Part shown: positions 46,458-57,484 of the stretch, piece by piece | How the letters are laid out: the number at the start of each line of letters is the position of its first letter | Position numbering within the stretch: the first letter of the stretch is position 1 | Assembly (NCBI GenBank): GCA_033002965.1 | Contig: JAURVB010005931.1 | Location: 62,001 to 126,000, forward strand | Direction: 5' to 3' | Origin: Piper betle | Lineage: Eukaryota; Streptophyta; Magnoliopsida; Piperales; Piperaceae | DNA length: 64,000 nucleotides | Program-made: the position numbers and the translations under genes | Notes under the pieces: model-generated | Told to the model about the DNA's origin: nothing | What the model saw: only the letters and a program-made list of their open reading frames with translations | The model's database searches: none

Positions 46458-47450
46458 TTACAAAGTGGGGTCCACCTTGGGCCCAGCTGACATAGGCTGA
46501 GTGGGTTCCACCATGGGACCAGTAGTGGGACCAGATGAAGGTCCTACAGAGAATTTTACATTACTCCATGGTGAGTGAGCAGAATCTAGATTAACTATTT
46601 TAGAAGAAGACTGCTGAGAATCAGCCAACCTAGAAGGGGTATTGAGTGGAGAAGGTGATCTATCAATAGCTTGACAATTTAAAGATTTATGACCAAACTG
46701 ACCACAACAGAAACATTTACGACCAGAATTAGAAACTACAAATTCAATGCACACAATTGATGTGTGATCAATGTTTCCACAAAGGGTGCACTGTAGGTCT
46801 TTTATACTCCAAGGGGATTGACCAAACTCTTGCACAAGGCTTTCCATAAGTTTTGTCACTATTTCATTAATTTCTTCAATGAAAATGGCACCAGCTCAGG
46901 AAGAGTCTTTAATTGAGTGTTCACTCCATATGAATTTAACAAATACGCCATCATTACTACCTCATCATTTTGTACCTATAAAAACCAAGCATAAACGTTA
47001 GGTGGTAGTACTAGTGGAGGCACTAGATTGGATGACCCAAGCAAGGGAGAAACTGACTCAGAAAGAAATAAGTCACTATGTTTGGGCAAGGCAATGGATT
47101 GGTTAAACTTATCCCACCAACTAATATAAACTTGATGAGCCAGAGATGAAATCATAATTCCCTTATCATCAATGGTATGGAAGCAAAAATTCCAGGATAA
47201 TATCCATGGAATCCTATAAAACCTTAGGAAATAGGAAAAAGGATTTTGAAAGACTTATGAATTATCTAGGAAAATTTTTCAAATTGAAATTTATAATATC
47301 GAGGAAAGAACTCAAGTTCAGGACCAAAGTCTGACATCCACTGATGGCACCAAACAGGAACTTTACAATGCTTTGGAAGATCCATTCTAATGAACTAGGA
47401 ATGTTGACTATGAGAATTTTAATACAAGAGGACTTTATCAAAAGCATCAA
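46458..47450 (-). pseudogene. Viral downstream zinc-finger ORF, minus-strand copy
   Basis: The C-terminal part is open (46,458-46,859, 133 residues). It has two zinc-finger motifs, CTLCGNIDHTSIVC and CFCCGQFGHKSLNC, both C-x2-C-x4-H-x4-C, followed by a Pro/Gly/Ser-rich tail. The upstream half (to 47,450) matches the plus-strand copy but is frame-broken and begins in mid-gene at the head-to-head junction. Confidence 0.65.
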
Positions 47451-47642
47451 TTTATTTTAGAAAAGGATGTTCAGAATCTTGCTTCTTAACATATTTTTGC
47501 TAGATGGCAAGCTTTACTTGCTATTTTTTATTTTGATATTGAATACATTCCTGGTTTAGCTAACTCTTTATCAGATTTTCTGACTCGTGAATTTCTGCAG
47601 GGGGAATATGGACAAGGGAAAGGGAAAAGCAAAAATGCCTAA
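47451..47642 (+). pseudogene. Viral RNase H C-terminus and polyprotein end
   Basis: Plus-strand frame FILEKDVQNLAS, a stop, then ARWQALLAIFYFDIEYIPG and DFLTREFLQGEYG, ending at TAA 47,640-47,642. The DFLTREFLQ ending is shared by many Caulimoviridae polyproteins. It starts exactly at the inverted junction, and an in-frame stop lies near 47,489. Confidence 0.75.
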
Positions 47643-48990
47643 TAGTACTCCTAATCATCCACCACCACTTTACAGAAATTACCCTCATTTTCCCACTCAT
47701 AACCCTCATTCTGAAAAAGCTTCTTATAAGAACCTTAGTCCTTATATTCAGAAAATACCTCCTCTACATATTTGCTATCTTGAACAATCTCCTGATAAAC
47801 TTGAACAATTAGATCCCAATGAAGTTGCTCTAAGACATTGCCCCTTATATTCTCATTTTCCAGTAGTATCTGGTAAAACTAGATTCATCTATGAATTGGT
47901 TTTACAAGATATTTGTCTTGTCAAATTCCTCACAAATATTCAGGAGAAGAATTCCAGTCTTTCCTTACATATCCTGAAGTATATGAAACAAGAATTTCAT
48001 ATAGCAAACTTATAATATATAAAGTAATAACTATGGAAGAGTATGGACATCCTAATCTTATTCGTAAGTTTTCTAATACAAAACCTCCTCTAGGCCTTTT
48101 CCTAGATGAATATAATTACTAGGATTACATTGATGCTTTTGATAAAGCCCTCTTGTATAAAAATTATCATAGTCAACATTCCTGGTTCATTAGAATGGAT
48201 CTTCCAAAGCCTTGTAAAGTTCTTGTTTGGTTCCATAAGTGGATGTCAGACTTTGGTCCTGAATTTGAGTTCTTGCCTAAATATGATAAATTTCAGCTTG
48301 AAAAATTTTCCCAAATAATTCATAAGTCTTTCAAAAATCCTTTTTTCTATTTCCTAAGGTTTTATAGGATTCCATGGATATTATCCTAGAATTTTTGCTT
48401 CCATACCATTGATGACAAGGGAATTATGTTTTCATCTCTAGCTCATCAAGTTTATATTAGATGGTGGGATAAGTTTAACCAATCCATTTCCTTGCCCAAA
48501 CATAGTGACATATTTCCTTCTGAGCCAGTTTCTCCCTTGCCTAGGCCATCCAATCCAGTGCCTCCACTAGCACTACCTCCTAACATATATGCTTGGTTTT
48601 TGTAGGTACAAAATGATAATACTAATATGCCTTACAATGAGGTAGTAAGGATGGCATATTTGTTAAATTCATATGGAGTGAATACTCAATTAAAGACTCT
48701 TAACCGGTGCCACTTTCATTGAAGAAATTAATGAAATAGTAACAAAACTTATGGAAAGCCCTGTTCAAGAGTTTGGTCAATCCCCTTGGAGTATTAAAGA
48801 CCTACAGTGAACCCTTTGTGGAAACATTGGTCACACATCAATTGTGTGCACTGAATTTGTAGTTTCTAATTACGGTCCTAAATGTTTTTGTTGTGGTCAG
48901 TTTGGTCATAAATCTTTCAATTGTCCAACTATTGATAGATCACCTTCTCCACTCAATACTGCTTTCAGGTTGGCTAATTCTCAGTAGTCC
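47608..48990 (+). pseudogene. Viral downstream zinc-finger ORF, plus-strand copy
   Basis: ATG at 47,608 overlaps the polyprotein end by 35 bases in another frame. The N-terminus is Lys- and Pro-rich (MDKGKGKAKMP). After about 100 residues a frameshift near 47,915 moves the reading to the next frame (SGEEFQSFLTYPEVYETRIS), then a stop at 48,120, then a Trp-rich stretch (KVLVWFHKWMSDFGPEFE). Two C-x2-C-x4-H-x4-C fingers lie near 48,810-48,925, the first with its opening Cys codon lost beside a stop. The original protein would have been about 440 residues. Function unknown; the paired knuckles suggest nucleic-acid binding. Confidence 0.65.
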
Positions 48991-49091
48991 TTTTCTTGTA
49001 AGTCGATGCAAGGCCGAGGTAGGCGAAGTCGCAGTTGAAGTGTGTTCTGCTAGGAAATTCCTAGTGTGTAGTGTAGAGTCTAGGTGGAAAG

Positions 49092-50420
49092 ATGGCTTTC
49101 TTACAACAATTAGTTAAGAGATCAAGAGATCTAGAAAGTTCTAAAATCATTGAATAACTTGTATATAATAATAATATAGAACAACACTTACATAAATGGT
49201 CAATCCCTAAAGTTAAGCCTACTAAGGTTTATAATAAGGGATTACTTGAATTTAAACAAGCCTATCTTATTAAAACCTTTGAAGAAAGTATAAGTTTGCA
49301 AAACTTTACAAATAATTTATCTTTAATAAATAACAAGATAATAGAAGAATTAAGTACATAATATAATTATTTTCAATTAGGATTAGTACAAATAGCAGTA
49401 TAACCATTAACTAGAGATGGTTTAAATAAATCAATATTACTTAGTTTAAGAGACACTAGACATAATAAATTTCAAGATTCTCTATTAGGAATAATAGAAT
49501 CTAGTTTAGGAACTGAACTAGTATATTTCAATTGCTTTCCAAACTTTTTTTCCCTAACAGATCCTTATTTAAAAGATGCTTTGTGTTTAAACATGAAAAC
49601 ACAAGGATATGATATGAAAGAAGGATCTCAAAATATTTGTATAATATACAGAATATGTTTTAAGGTTATGACATCAATAAATCCTAATGCTAGGTTAATG
49701 TCAAGAAAAGGAAATACTACATTATTCCAAATAGATACTAGCAGAGCTAATATTGAAATACTTAAAACTATTAAGTGGACTGATATAATATTTCCAGAAT
49801 CATAGAAATTAGAAAAGATAGTACCTCATAAAATTGAGAAAAGATTGGCATAATCTATAATTGAAGAAAATAATGGAGATGTAAATATTATCTTTAAAAG
49901 AAATAGTATATCTACAAGATTTACTTCTTTATATGATAATCAGGCATCAAGTTCTAATATTGCGGGTATTATCATGTGTGAATAAAAAATCCCTTATGCC
50001 TTATACATAGATGAACCAAGTTTCTCTGAAATGGAATTTAAAATTAATAAAATAGAATATGAACCTAATAGAACAAATTATTCTAAAGAATTAATGAATC
50101 TTATAAATAAAAATTTTAAGAATTGGTATTTTTCAACATTTGGTGATAATCAACTTAAGGATTATAAGAACAATATTATAAAGAATTAAAAGAAATAGGC
50201 TATGAAATTCCCTATAAGAAATAGTTTAAATCTTTTATAACTCCAAGAATATTAGTAAGTAAAGATACTCGTTCTTGGGATACAGAGGAAGGCAAAACCA
50301 TTTACAATAAACATCCTAGGTAATATTAAATATAGTAATATAGAAGCCATGTCTTTTGTTAAGACATAAAATAAACAAAAAAATATTGCCATAATTATAA
50401 AACAAAATAATTATACTCAT
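49092..50420 (+). pseudogene. Viral movement protein, plus-strand copy
   Basis: Keeps the ATG (49,092, MAFLQQLVKRS). Conserved patches include LLSLRDTRHNKFQDSLLG and CLNMKTQGYDMKEGSQN, matching 30K-superfamily movement proteins of Caulimoviridae. Stops interrupt it, for instance near 49,140, 49,360 and 49,800, so it cannot be translated through. It is joined on its left to the downstream ORF because the intergenic region is deleted at about 48,990-49,000. Confidence 0.7.
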
Positions 50421-52095
50421 ATGCATTTACAAACTATAACTTTTCAATTATTTCATATAGAAGATAATTGGTTTCCTAAAATTAAGGGAAAAGAGAAAAT
50501 AGAGGAAGAAATTATTAAACGAGTATTAATAAAACCTCCAATATTAACTACTAAATTTAATACAAAATCTCCTTTAAATGAAGAATTCATAATAAAATTA
50601 AGTGAGAAATTGGGGGAATTAAAAATCAAAGACTCTATAAAAGTAGTAAATGCCTACGAAGAAGAAGAAGAATTTATAAATCAATTTACAAAATCAATAA
50701 ATGTTACTAGACCCAGTTTACAACAACGTTTGCTTATGACTAGAAATTATTATTCCAGACCTACTCCGACTACTGTATTATTTGAGGAAAATGCTTTTCA
50801 ATCTGCATTATCATAGAATGGAAGGACCGTATACAAATGGAATATGGATGGATTAAGTGAGTATCAAATAATAACAACATACATAATATGTTAATGTATG
50901 CAATTATTTGTAGAACAAATAATAATTCTGATAGACAAATATTAGAAATGATTATTGTAGGATTTTTGGCCAACTTAAAGGTTGGTGGGACAATAATCTT
51001 TCACAATTACAAAAAATAGCAATATTAGGAGCAACTAAATTGGAACCTAATACAAATCAGATAAGAGAAGGTTTTGTATATACATTAATACAAACAATAT
51101 TACATCATTTTATAGGAGATATTCACGGTCTTAAACAAACAACTCAAGAATTGATAATGAATATCATATGTCCTACATTAACACATTTTAGATGGTATAA
51201 AGATACATTATTATCTCTTCTATAACAAAGAGATGATTCTAATTTTGATTTTTGGAAAAAATGGTTTATTTCTTGTTTACCTAATCTCTTTGCAGAAAGA
51301 GTAAGAAGAAAACTAAGAGAAATACATAATGGTACAATTCCATATAATGAATATACTTTTGGACAATTAATAGGAAGAGTAGTATCAGAAGGATTAAACC
51401 TTTGTAATGATCTTAATTTAAGAAACCAATTAAAAAAGCAAAGATTATTAGGGAAAAAAGAACTAGGAGAGTTTTGTCAACAATTTGAATCTAATATAAC
51501 TTCTAAATATCCTTCTAAGCCTAAGCCCAAGATCAAAAATAAAAAACCCTTTATTCCTTATAAAAGGAAAAAGAAAAATATAAAGAAACCTATGAAACAA
51601 AAAAAGGCAAAGAATAAAAATAAAGCATCTACATCAAAACTTTTAAAACCTTTAATCTGTTGGGATTGTGGTAAAAGTGGACATACCAGAACCCAATGTA
51701 TATTAAAAAAGAAAATTAGAGAATTAAATATTCCTAATGAGGAAAAGGAACAATTAATAAATTTAATAGATGAATCAGAAGATAATAACTTAGATAATGA
51801 GGATACTTCTGAATATATTGCTTTAGAAATAAATACGGATGAATATAATTCTTCAACTTCTATTGAAAGTGATTGTGACTGTGAAAATTGTAATAGAATT
51901 ATGGACTTAAATAAATTAAGTATTAATGTTATTACAGCTCATGAAGAATTATTATTAGATATGATAGATTCTATTAATGATAAAGAAGAAAAAGAAAGTT
52001 TATTGAAAAGATTATAGAATCTACACAATCTAAAGAAAAATCTAATGAAAACCTAAGTTTGAACCTCAAGTAGAAGCTATATTAAATCCAGCTTA
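50421..52095 (+). pseudogene. Viral coat protein, plus-strand copy
   Basis: An acidic N-terminal part (50,421-50,816) with KVVNAYEEEEEFINQF, a core read in pieces through 51,225 and 51,480, then a Lys-rich tract and the zinc knuckle CWDCGKSGHTRTQC (51,658-51,699, C-x2-C-x4-H-x4-C). An acidic C-terminal tail follows. Order and composition match Caulimoviridae coat proteins. Stops near 50,814 and 51,223 and a frameshift near 52,010 disable it. Confidence 0.75.
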
Positions 52096-52379
52096 TACTA
52101 TGACAGAAGTATTAGGATGGTTAAAACAAGAAAAACCTCTAACTATATATGATTTAATTAAAGAAATTAAGAAAGAAGTTTCTAATCTAAAAAGAAAAAT
52201 TGAAATATTAGAATTGGATGGTGAAATAAAAAATAATAGTTCTAAGAATGAGGAAGAAGCTATAGAATTATTTGAAAAAACAAATAATTTTCATATTGGA
52301 GAATCCTCTACGGAAGAACAAAATTATTTAAATATTATAGAACAGACTATCACTAGAAAATATGTAATGTAAATAAAAA

Positions 52380-52745
52380 TAATAATAGAAAAAGAATTTA
52401 GCCTAGAAACTTTAGCTTTAATAGATACAAGAGCAGATAGAAATATTATTCAAGAAGGTTTAATTCCTACAAAATATTATAAGAAAACTATTCAAACTCT
52501 TTCAACTGCAAACGAAGAACAATTAAAAATTAGATATAAACTTCTTAATGCAGTAGTATGTATTAGTGATGTTTGTATATTTTTAACCTTTATTTTAGTA
52601 AAAAATATAGGATCTAAAGTTATTTTAGGAAATCCGTTTACAGCTTTAATAGAACCTTTCTTTATTGATGATGTTGGAATACATACTCATCTACAAGGTC
52701 AAGAAGTCATATTTAAACTAGAATTTCCTAAAAGACAATTGTTTA
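52380..52745 (+). pseudogene. Viral aspartic protease, plus-strand copy
   Basis: Reads LALIDTRADRNIIQEG, where the family motif is Asp-Thr-Gly; the Gly codon at 52,430-52,432 is now Arg. Later SKVILGNPFTALIEPF carries the Ile-Leu-Gly flap-side motif of retroviral-type proteases. Otherwise largely open, but catalytically doubtful. Confidence 0.7.
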
Positions 52746-53025
52746 TTTCAAGAATGAAAGATAAACATAAAAATAAAATAAAACAAATAAATTATTTAAA
52801 AGAAAAAGTTAATACTTTAATATTAAAAACTAAAGTAAACTCACCTGATAACCAAAATCGAGTTACAGATATAAAAAATTTATTTGAAAAAGACTTATGT
52901 AATAATTTACCTAGTGCTTTTGGAATAGGAAAAAACATGATGTCTCTTTTCCGTATGAAGAAGAATTTACAGATAGATTAATTCCTACTAAAGCTAGACC
53001 TATACAAATGAATCAAGAATTAGTT
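52746..53025 (+). pseudogene. Viral RT N-terminal edge
   Basis: An acidic and Lys-rich linker, then PYEEEFTDRLIPTKARPIQM, the start of the Caulimoviridae RT domain. It breaks off at about 53,025, before any active-site motif, and joins a leader fragment. Confidence 0.65.
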
Positions 53026-53262
53026 TGAAAAAAAAAATCCCCTTGCCATTTTCAAAGCTTGAGATTTCAACAATAATTGTTTGTATGTATTTGTATATTA
53101 TACGTATACAATTTAGAAACTGATACATATGAGTAGTTTGTATGTCTATTAAAACATATATACATATATTAGTATACTTGTATGTATGTAAAATTATATT
53201 TGTGTATTTTACTGTATGAGTGAATTTACGAGTGTATTCCCCAGAAATGAAAGTGAGTTTGT
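53026..53262 (+). other. Viral leader fragment
   Basis: Matches 45,715-45,940 in reverse complement, including words such as TTGTGTATTTTACTGTA and the flank AAAGTGAGTTT. It comes from the transcribed leader, downstream of the viral TATA box, so the viral promoter itself is absent here. Confidence 0.6.
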
Positions 53263-53375
53263 AAGGGAGAGGGACGCTTCCTCCTCGCTCCCCCCCGCGG
53301 ATGCCGCCGCCCAGCAGCGGATGGTCCGCAGCGGGGGAGTGAGGAGGAGGGAGGGGGAGGAAGTGTCCCTCCCCT
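53263..53375. repeat. GC-rich imperfect inverted repeat
   Basis: The left arm (53,263-53,300, GGGAGAGGGACGCTTCCTCC and on) is the imperfect reverse complement of 53,325-53,373. It can fold into a hairpin of about 35 pairs. It starts directly at the viral border and lies about 330 bases before the exostosin start. It may be a small foldback element. Confidence 0.55.
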
Positions 53376-53598
53376 AGCGAAGGGGTGGCGACCGAGGGCG
53401 GTGACACAGGGGCGGTGGCCGCGACAGGGCGGCGGCGAGGGGCCAACACGGTGGCGGCAGGGGGCCGACGCGGCGGCAGTGAAACCCTTAAGGTTTTATC
53501 ATACACATTTTATCTGGACCATTTATATAATCGGACGGTCCAGATTAACATATGGCGCACCCAGCTTCCCTACCTCATGCGGGAGGAAATCTTTTGCC

Positions 53599-53607
53599 TA
53601 TATATTA
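53599..53607 (+). promoter_or_regulatory. TATA box of the exostosin gene
   Basis: TATATATTA about 105 bases before the ATG, in an AT-rich patch between GC-rich blocks. Transcription would start near 53,630. Confidence 0.5.
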
Positions 53608-53712
53608 TTACAAATACAAAATAAGCAAATCCCACGGAGAGAAGTAACCAACCCGACTAGCAGTAGCTGACTCTCCCCCGTCCCCCACCTCCAACTTCAC
53701 CGTGTTCCGCAG

Positions 53713-56700
53713 ATGTCGGCGACGAAGCCGGCGGCAGCGCCGCCATCTCCGCCGTGCACGCTCCGCCGCGCCCTCCTCTCCCTGGCCACCCTCGCCTTCG
53801 TCTCCTTCACCATCCTCTGCGCCCGCTCCCTCACCCCCCTCCACCGTCCTCCTCCTCGGCCCGCTTCTCCATCCCAGGTAAAAGACCCCTCGGAATCTCC
53901 GGCCGACTTTTCCGGCGCTCTATTCGCTCTAACATTGGGTGCGATGGCGGTTGCAGGTGCGGATTCGGCGGGGTCAAGGAGCTCGGTGTACCACGATCCG
54001 GCGGCTTTCCGGCGTGGCTACGAGGAGATGGAGCGGAGGTTTAGGGTTTTCGTGTACCCGGATGGGGATCCCAAGACCTTCTACCAGACGCCGAGGAAGT
54101 TGACGGGCAAGTACGCGAGCGAGGGCTACTTTTTCCAAAATATGAGGGAGAGCCTGCTCCGGACCGACGACCCCGATCGGGCGGATCTGTTCTTCATCCC
54201 CATTTCGTGCCATAAAATGCGGGGCAAGGTATATATTTTTTCCCCTCATTCTTTTTCTTTTGAATTTGTATTTTTTGTGTAGTGTGTGTTGTTGGTATGC
54301 ACAGTGGCAGTACCTCTCTAAAGGATATGGGATTTTTTTATTTGGAATTTGAGTTTTGATATTGCAATAGAGTGGAATGGTTGGATATGATCCATGCGCA
54401 ATGTAGATCCTTTAATGTGGCGTTTTTATTTCTTGAATAATTGTATACATATATTTTCGTTCTTTGCATTGTGTTGTTGGCATCTGCGATTGTAGAACCT
54501 CCAAAGTGTGTGGATTGTTTTACAATTTGGGTTTAGATATTGCAATGGAGTGGATTGGTGGAATATGAGACATGTACTTAAATCAAATATACAGTAGAAT
54601 GGAATGGTGGGTTATGTACAATCCATGTGCAATGTAGGCCCTCTAATGTGGCTTCTCCTCTCTTGAATATTTATATCTATATTTTTGTTCTTTTCATTGC
54701 ATTGATGGCATTTGCAATGTAGAGTGTAGAGCCCTCTAATGTGATGGTGAAATAGGTTAGATGTGGTTTGCAATTTTGTAGTTGGAAAAAGAGGAGAAGA
54801 GGAAGATAAGTTTAGGTTTCACAGATTTTTGTACCATTTATTGAATGGACAATTGGAAATTGTGTCGGGAAATTTTTTGACTGGAAAAATAGGGTTTTTA
54901 GATTGGTCAGCCTGGGTCTAACAAAGAACAACTGGATTTTACCTAAACCAGTAAAGGAAATGTGTATCTTTACTCTGTTAATGTTACAGTGTATCATCAT
55001 CCTCGTAAACTACTTGGAGCATTATAATCTATGCAATTTGATTTGTAAGTGTAAATTGATTTTTCTTTATGGGTATCTTGATGTTGAGGTTATATGGCAT
55101 TTTGTTTTAAAAGACAGCATTTCTATGCTTTTTCTTTTCCCTGACACTGCAAAATTTTTTTCAGGGGACATCCTATGAGAATATGACAATAGTTGTTCAG
55201 AACTATGTTGAGATCTTGATTGCCAAATATCCTTATTGGAATAGAACTCTTGGTGCAGATCATTTTTTTGTAACTTGTCATGATGTTGGAGTGAGGGCGA
55301 CTGAGGGACTTCCTCTTCTTGTCAAAAACTCCATAAGGGTTGTATGTTCTCCAAGCTATGATGTTGGGTATATACCTCACAAAGATGTTGCCCTTCCTCA
55401 AGTCTTGCAACCATTTGCTCTTCCAGCTGGAGGGAATGACTTAGAAAACAGGTAATTCTGTTGTTTTGTTATATAGTGACTACATGTGATTTGGGGCTGT
55501 TTCTAATGTATTGTCTACAAGAAGACTCCTACATTAGTAGACTCTACAAAGAGGGCCATTTGGAGTTGTTTTTTGCCTATAAATGGCGTCAAGCCCTCAT
55601 TGTAGAGATGGTTATGAATTGAATAAATCTTTGCTTGGTTCTTTCTCTTGTTCTTCTTTGATTCATTGATGTTTTCCCTTTCGTCTAATTCTTCTCCGTT
55701 GAATTATTCATCTGTGCTTCTAGAGCTAATTGTCCATTAAAAATGTCTTGCAGGACAATTCTTGGATTTTGGGCAGGTCACAGGAATTCTAAGATAAGAG
55801 TTATATTAGCTCAAGTCTGGGAAAACGACACTGAGCTTGCAATCAGTAATAATAGAATCAGTAGGGCTACTGGGGAGTTGGTTTACCAGAAGCAGTTTTA
55901 CCGAACGAAGTTTTGCATATGTCCTGGTGGTTCTCAGGTTAATAGTGCCCGGATTGCTGATTCCATCCATTATGGTTGTGTTCCTGGTGAGCATTTCACA
56001 GTCCCTAATTTGCCTCAGTCTGTCCTTTGTTCAGGGTAGTGGTTTATTTTTCTTCTTGAATTGTGTGCTCTATTTAAAATGTAATTGTAGAGCCTTGTTT
56101 CACATCTGGGTGTCAAACCCAAATCAGTTTCATTAATTGCGAGTTTTTGAGTGTCGATATATCTTTAATATCTCAGACATATTATATTTTTTACTTCCCA
56201 AGATGATACCAAAGGGTGATACTTGTATTATGGTAATTGGATATGTATTATCAATATGCCAACATCCCACTGAAATTAAAACCAACATGATGTTTGTAAA
56301 AAGGTTGAAATGTTGAACTCTTATTGAGCAATTAGTTACTCTATATAATTTAAACACAGCTGGAATGATCTTCTAACCTTTGTTGGCACCTTTACCGATT
56401 TTATGTACAATGTTTCACGTTATAATCTACATTTCTTGGTTACAATTCAAGTCCTATCATATATATTACACATGATCTATTATTTGGATGATGCATGTGT
56501 TTTATTATGCGTATTATGTTGTGCTAATATCATTTTTTAAATTAAAGTTCATGTTTTATCCTGCATCTTATGTTATTACTTATTTTATCAAATGCAAAAC
56601 AGTGAAAAGTACTTATAAAAAAGTCCGGACATCTCTAAGTCTCCAACATATCTTTTGGCTTACCTCTGATATATTTTCTCCCTCATTGTAAGGCACAATA

Positions 56701-57484
56701 CTGATATTCAGCATTGTTAACCTTGATAAAATATTTGTTTATATGTTGGTCACTTTGTTTGAATGATCTTCTGAACAGTATTGGTCTCCTTTTCTCTTGT
56801 AGTTATTTTGTCAAATTATTATGATTTGCCATTCAATGACATCCTCGACTGGAAAAAGTTTTCGGTTATCCTGAAGGAGAGTGATGTTTACCAGCTCAAG
56901 ACTATTCTTAAAGCTATCTCAAATGAAGAATTTGTGTCACTTCATGAGAATTTAGTTGAGGTGAAGTATTTCCTACTCTTCCCAGATTCGAAGTTTTATG
57001 ATTATAATGTCATGATTTATCTTGATCTCAAGTCTTTTGAATCTTAAATGTCTTTTTTGTGTGTGTTTCAATCTGATGCCAATATTGAAAGCTTTAGTTC
57101 TGTTTGTTTGCAGATAACGGCTGCATCCGTATTTTTTTGCTTATATAAAATGGTTATATGCATCTTTGTAGCTATTTGGTTCTAAGAATCAAAAACTGAG
57201 TGAAAATTGATGTGACTAATTGATGCAATACTTGTGCTGTTTTGATTTCCTTGTGGAGAAATTTAAATCCATCTAGAAGGATGTTCCTTAGTTGAATTGT
57301 TTTTAACTATTTTAATCTGATACAGAGTGCAATAGGCATTTTAGATTGTGTTTTTACAAGTCAGCATTGTTTTTTTTGTAGATACAGAAGCATTTTTGAG
57401 TGGCATACACCTCCACTTAAATATGATGCGTTTCACATGGTCATGTATGATCTTTGGCTGCGGCATCATGTTATCAAGTACTAG
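53713..57484 (+). CDS. Exostosin-family (GT47) glycosyltransferase
   Basis: Five exons: 53,713-54,228, 55,165-55,451, 55,754-55,986, 56,803-56,960 (or 56,965) and 57,382-57,484. The product is a type II Golgi protein: short basic N-terminus, membrane anchor at about residues 20-40, Pro-rich stem, then the exostosin domain from about residue 109 (RVFVYPDGDPKTFYQTP). Later motifs are HFFVTCHDVG, FCICPGGSQVNSARIADSIH, YGCVPVILSNYYDLPF and YDAFHMVMYDLWLRHHVIKY. GT47 enzymes build cell-wall polysaccharides such as xyloglucan, arabinan or xylan; the acceptor cannot be told here. The exon 4/5 join is odd. With donor GAG|GTGAAG (after 56,960) exon 5 reads IQKHF then stops, giving 403 residues. With a donor 5 bases on (after 56,965) the frame continues to the TAG at 57,482, giving 433 residues. 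One extra T at 57,396-57,400 explains the problem. Confidence 0.8.

Larger units (their letters stand above)
41030..53262. mobile_element. Rearranged endogenous pararetrovirus (Caulimoviridae-like)
   Basis: A 12-kb mosaic of viral pieces: RT edge and RNase H (plus), then a long minus-strand segment 41,690-47,450, then a long plus-strand segment 47,451-53,025, then a leader fragment. Movement protein, zinc-knuckle coat protein, aspartic protease, RT and RNase H in one long frame, followed by an overlapping zinc-finger ORF and an intergenic region with a Met-tRNA site, fit Caulimoviridae. The layout recalls florendoviruses, but genus needs an RT tree. All coding segments are broken and the RT core is missing. 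No LTRs or integrase are present, so it is not an ordinary retrotransposon. Confidence 0.85.

Noticed and set aside
47262..48318. Minus- and plus-strand frames rich in Ile/Leu (MMLLIKSSCIK-type) in the viral ORF region
   Set aside because: They are alternative-frame shadows of the Trp-rich viral ORF readable in the neighbouring frame.
53000..53506. 168-codon minus-strand frame
   Set aside because: It fuses a GC-rich hairpin with antisense viral leader; no homology expected and no promoter.
53878..53956. Possible 79-base intron in exostosin exon 1 (CAG|GTAAAA ... TTGCAG|)
   Set aside because: Removal would shift the frame between the membrane anchor and the exostosin domain; the unspliced frame joins both.
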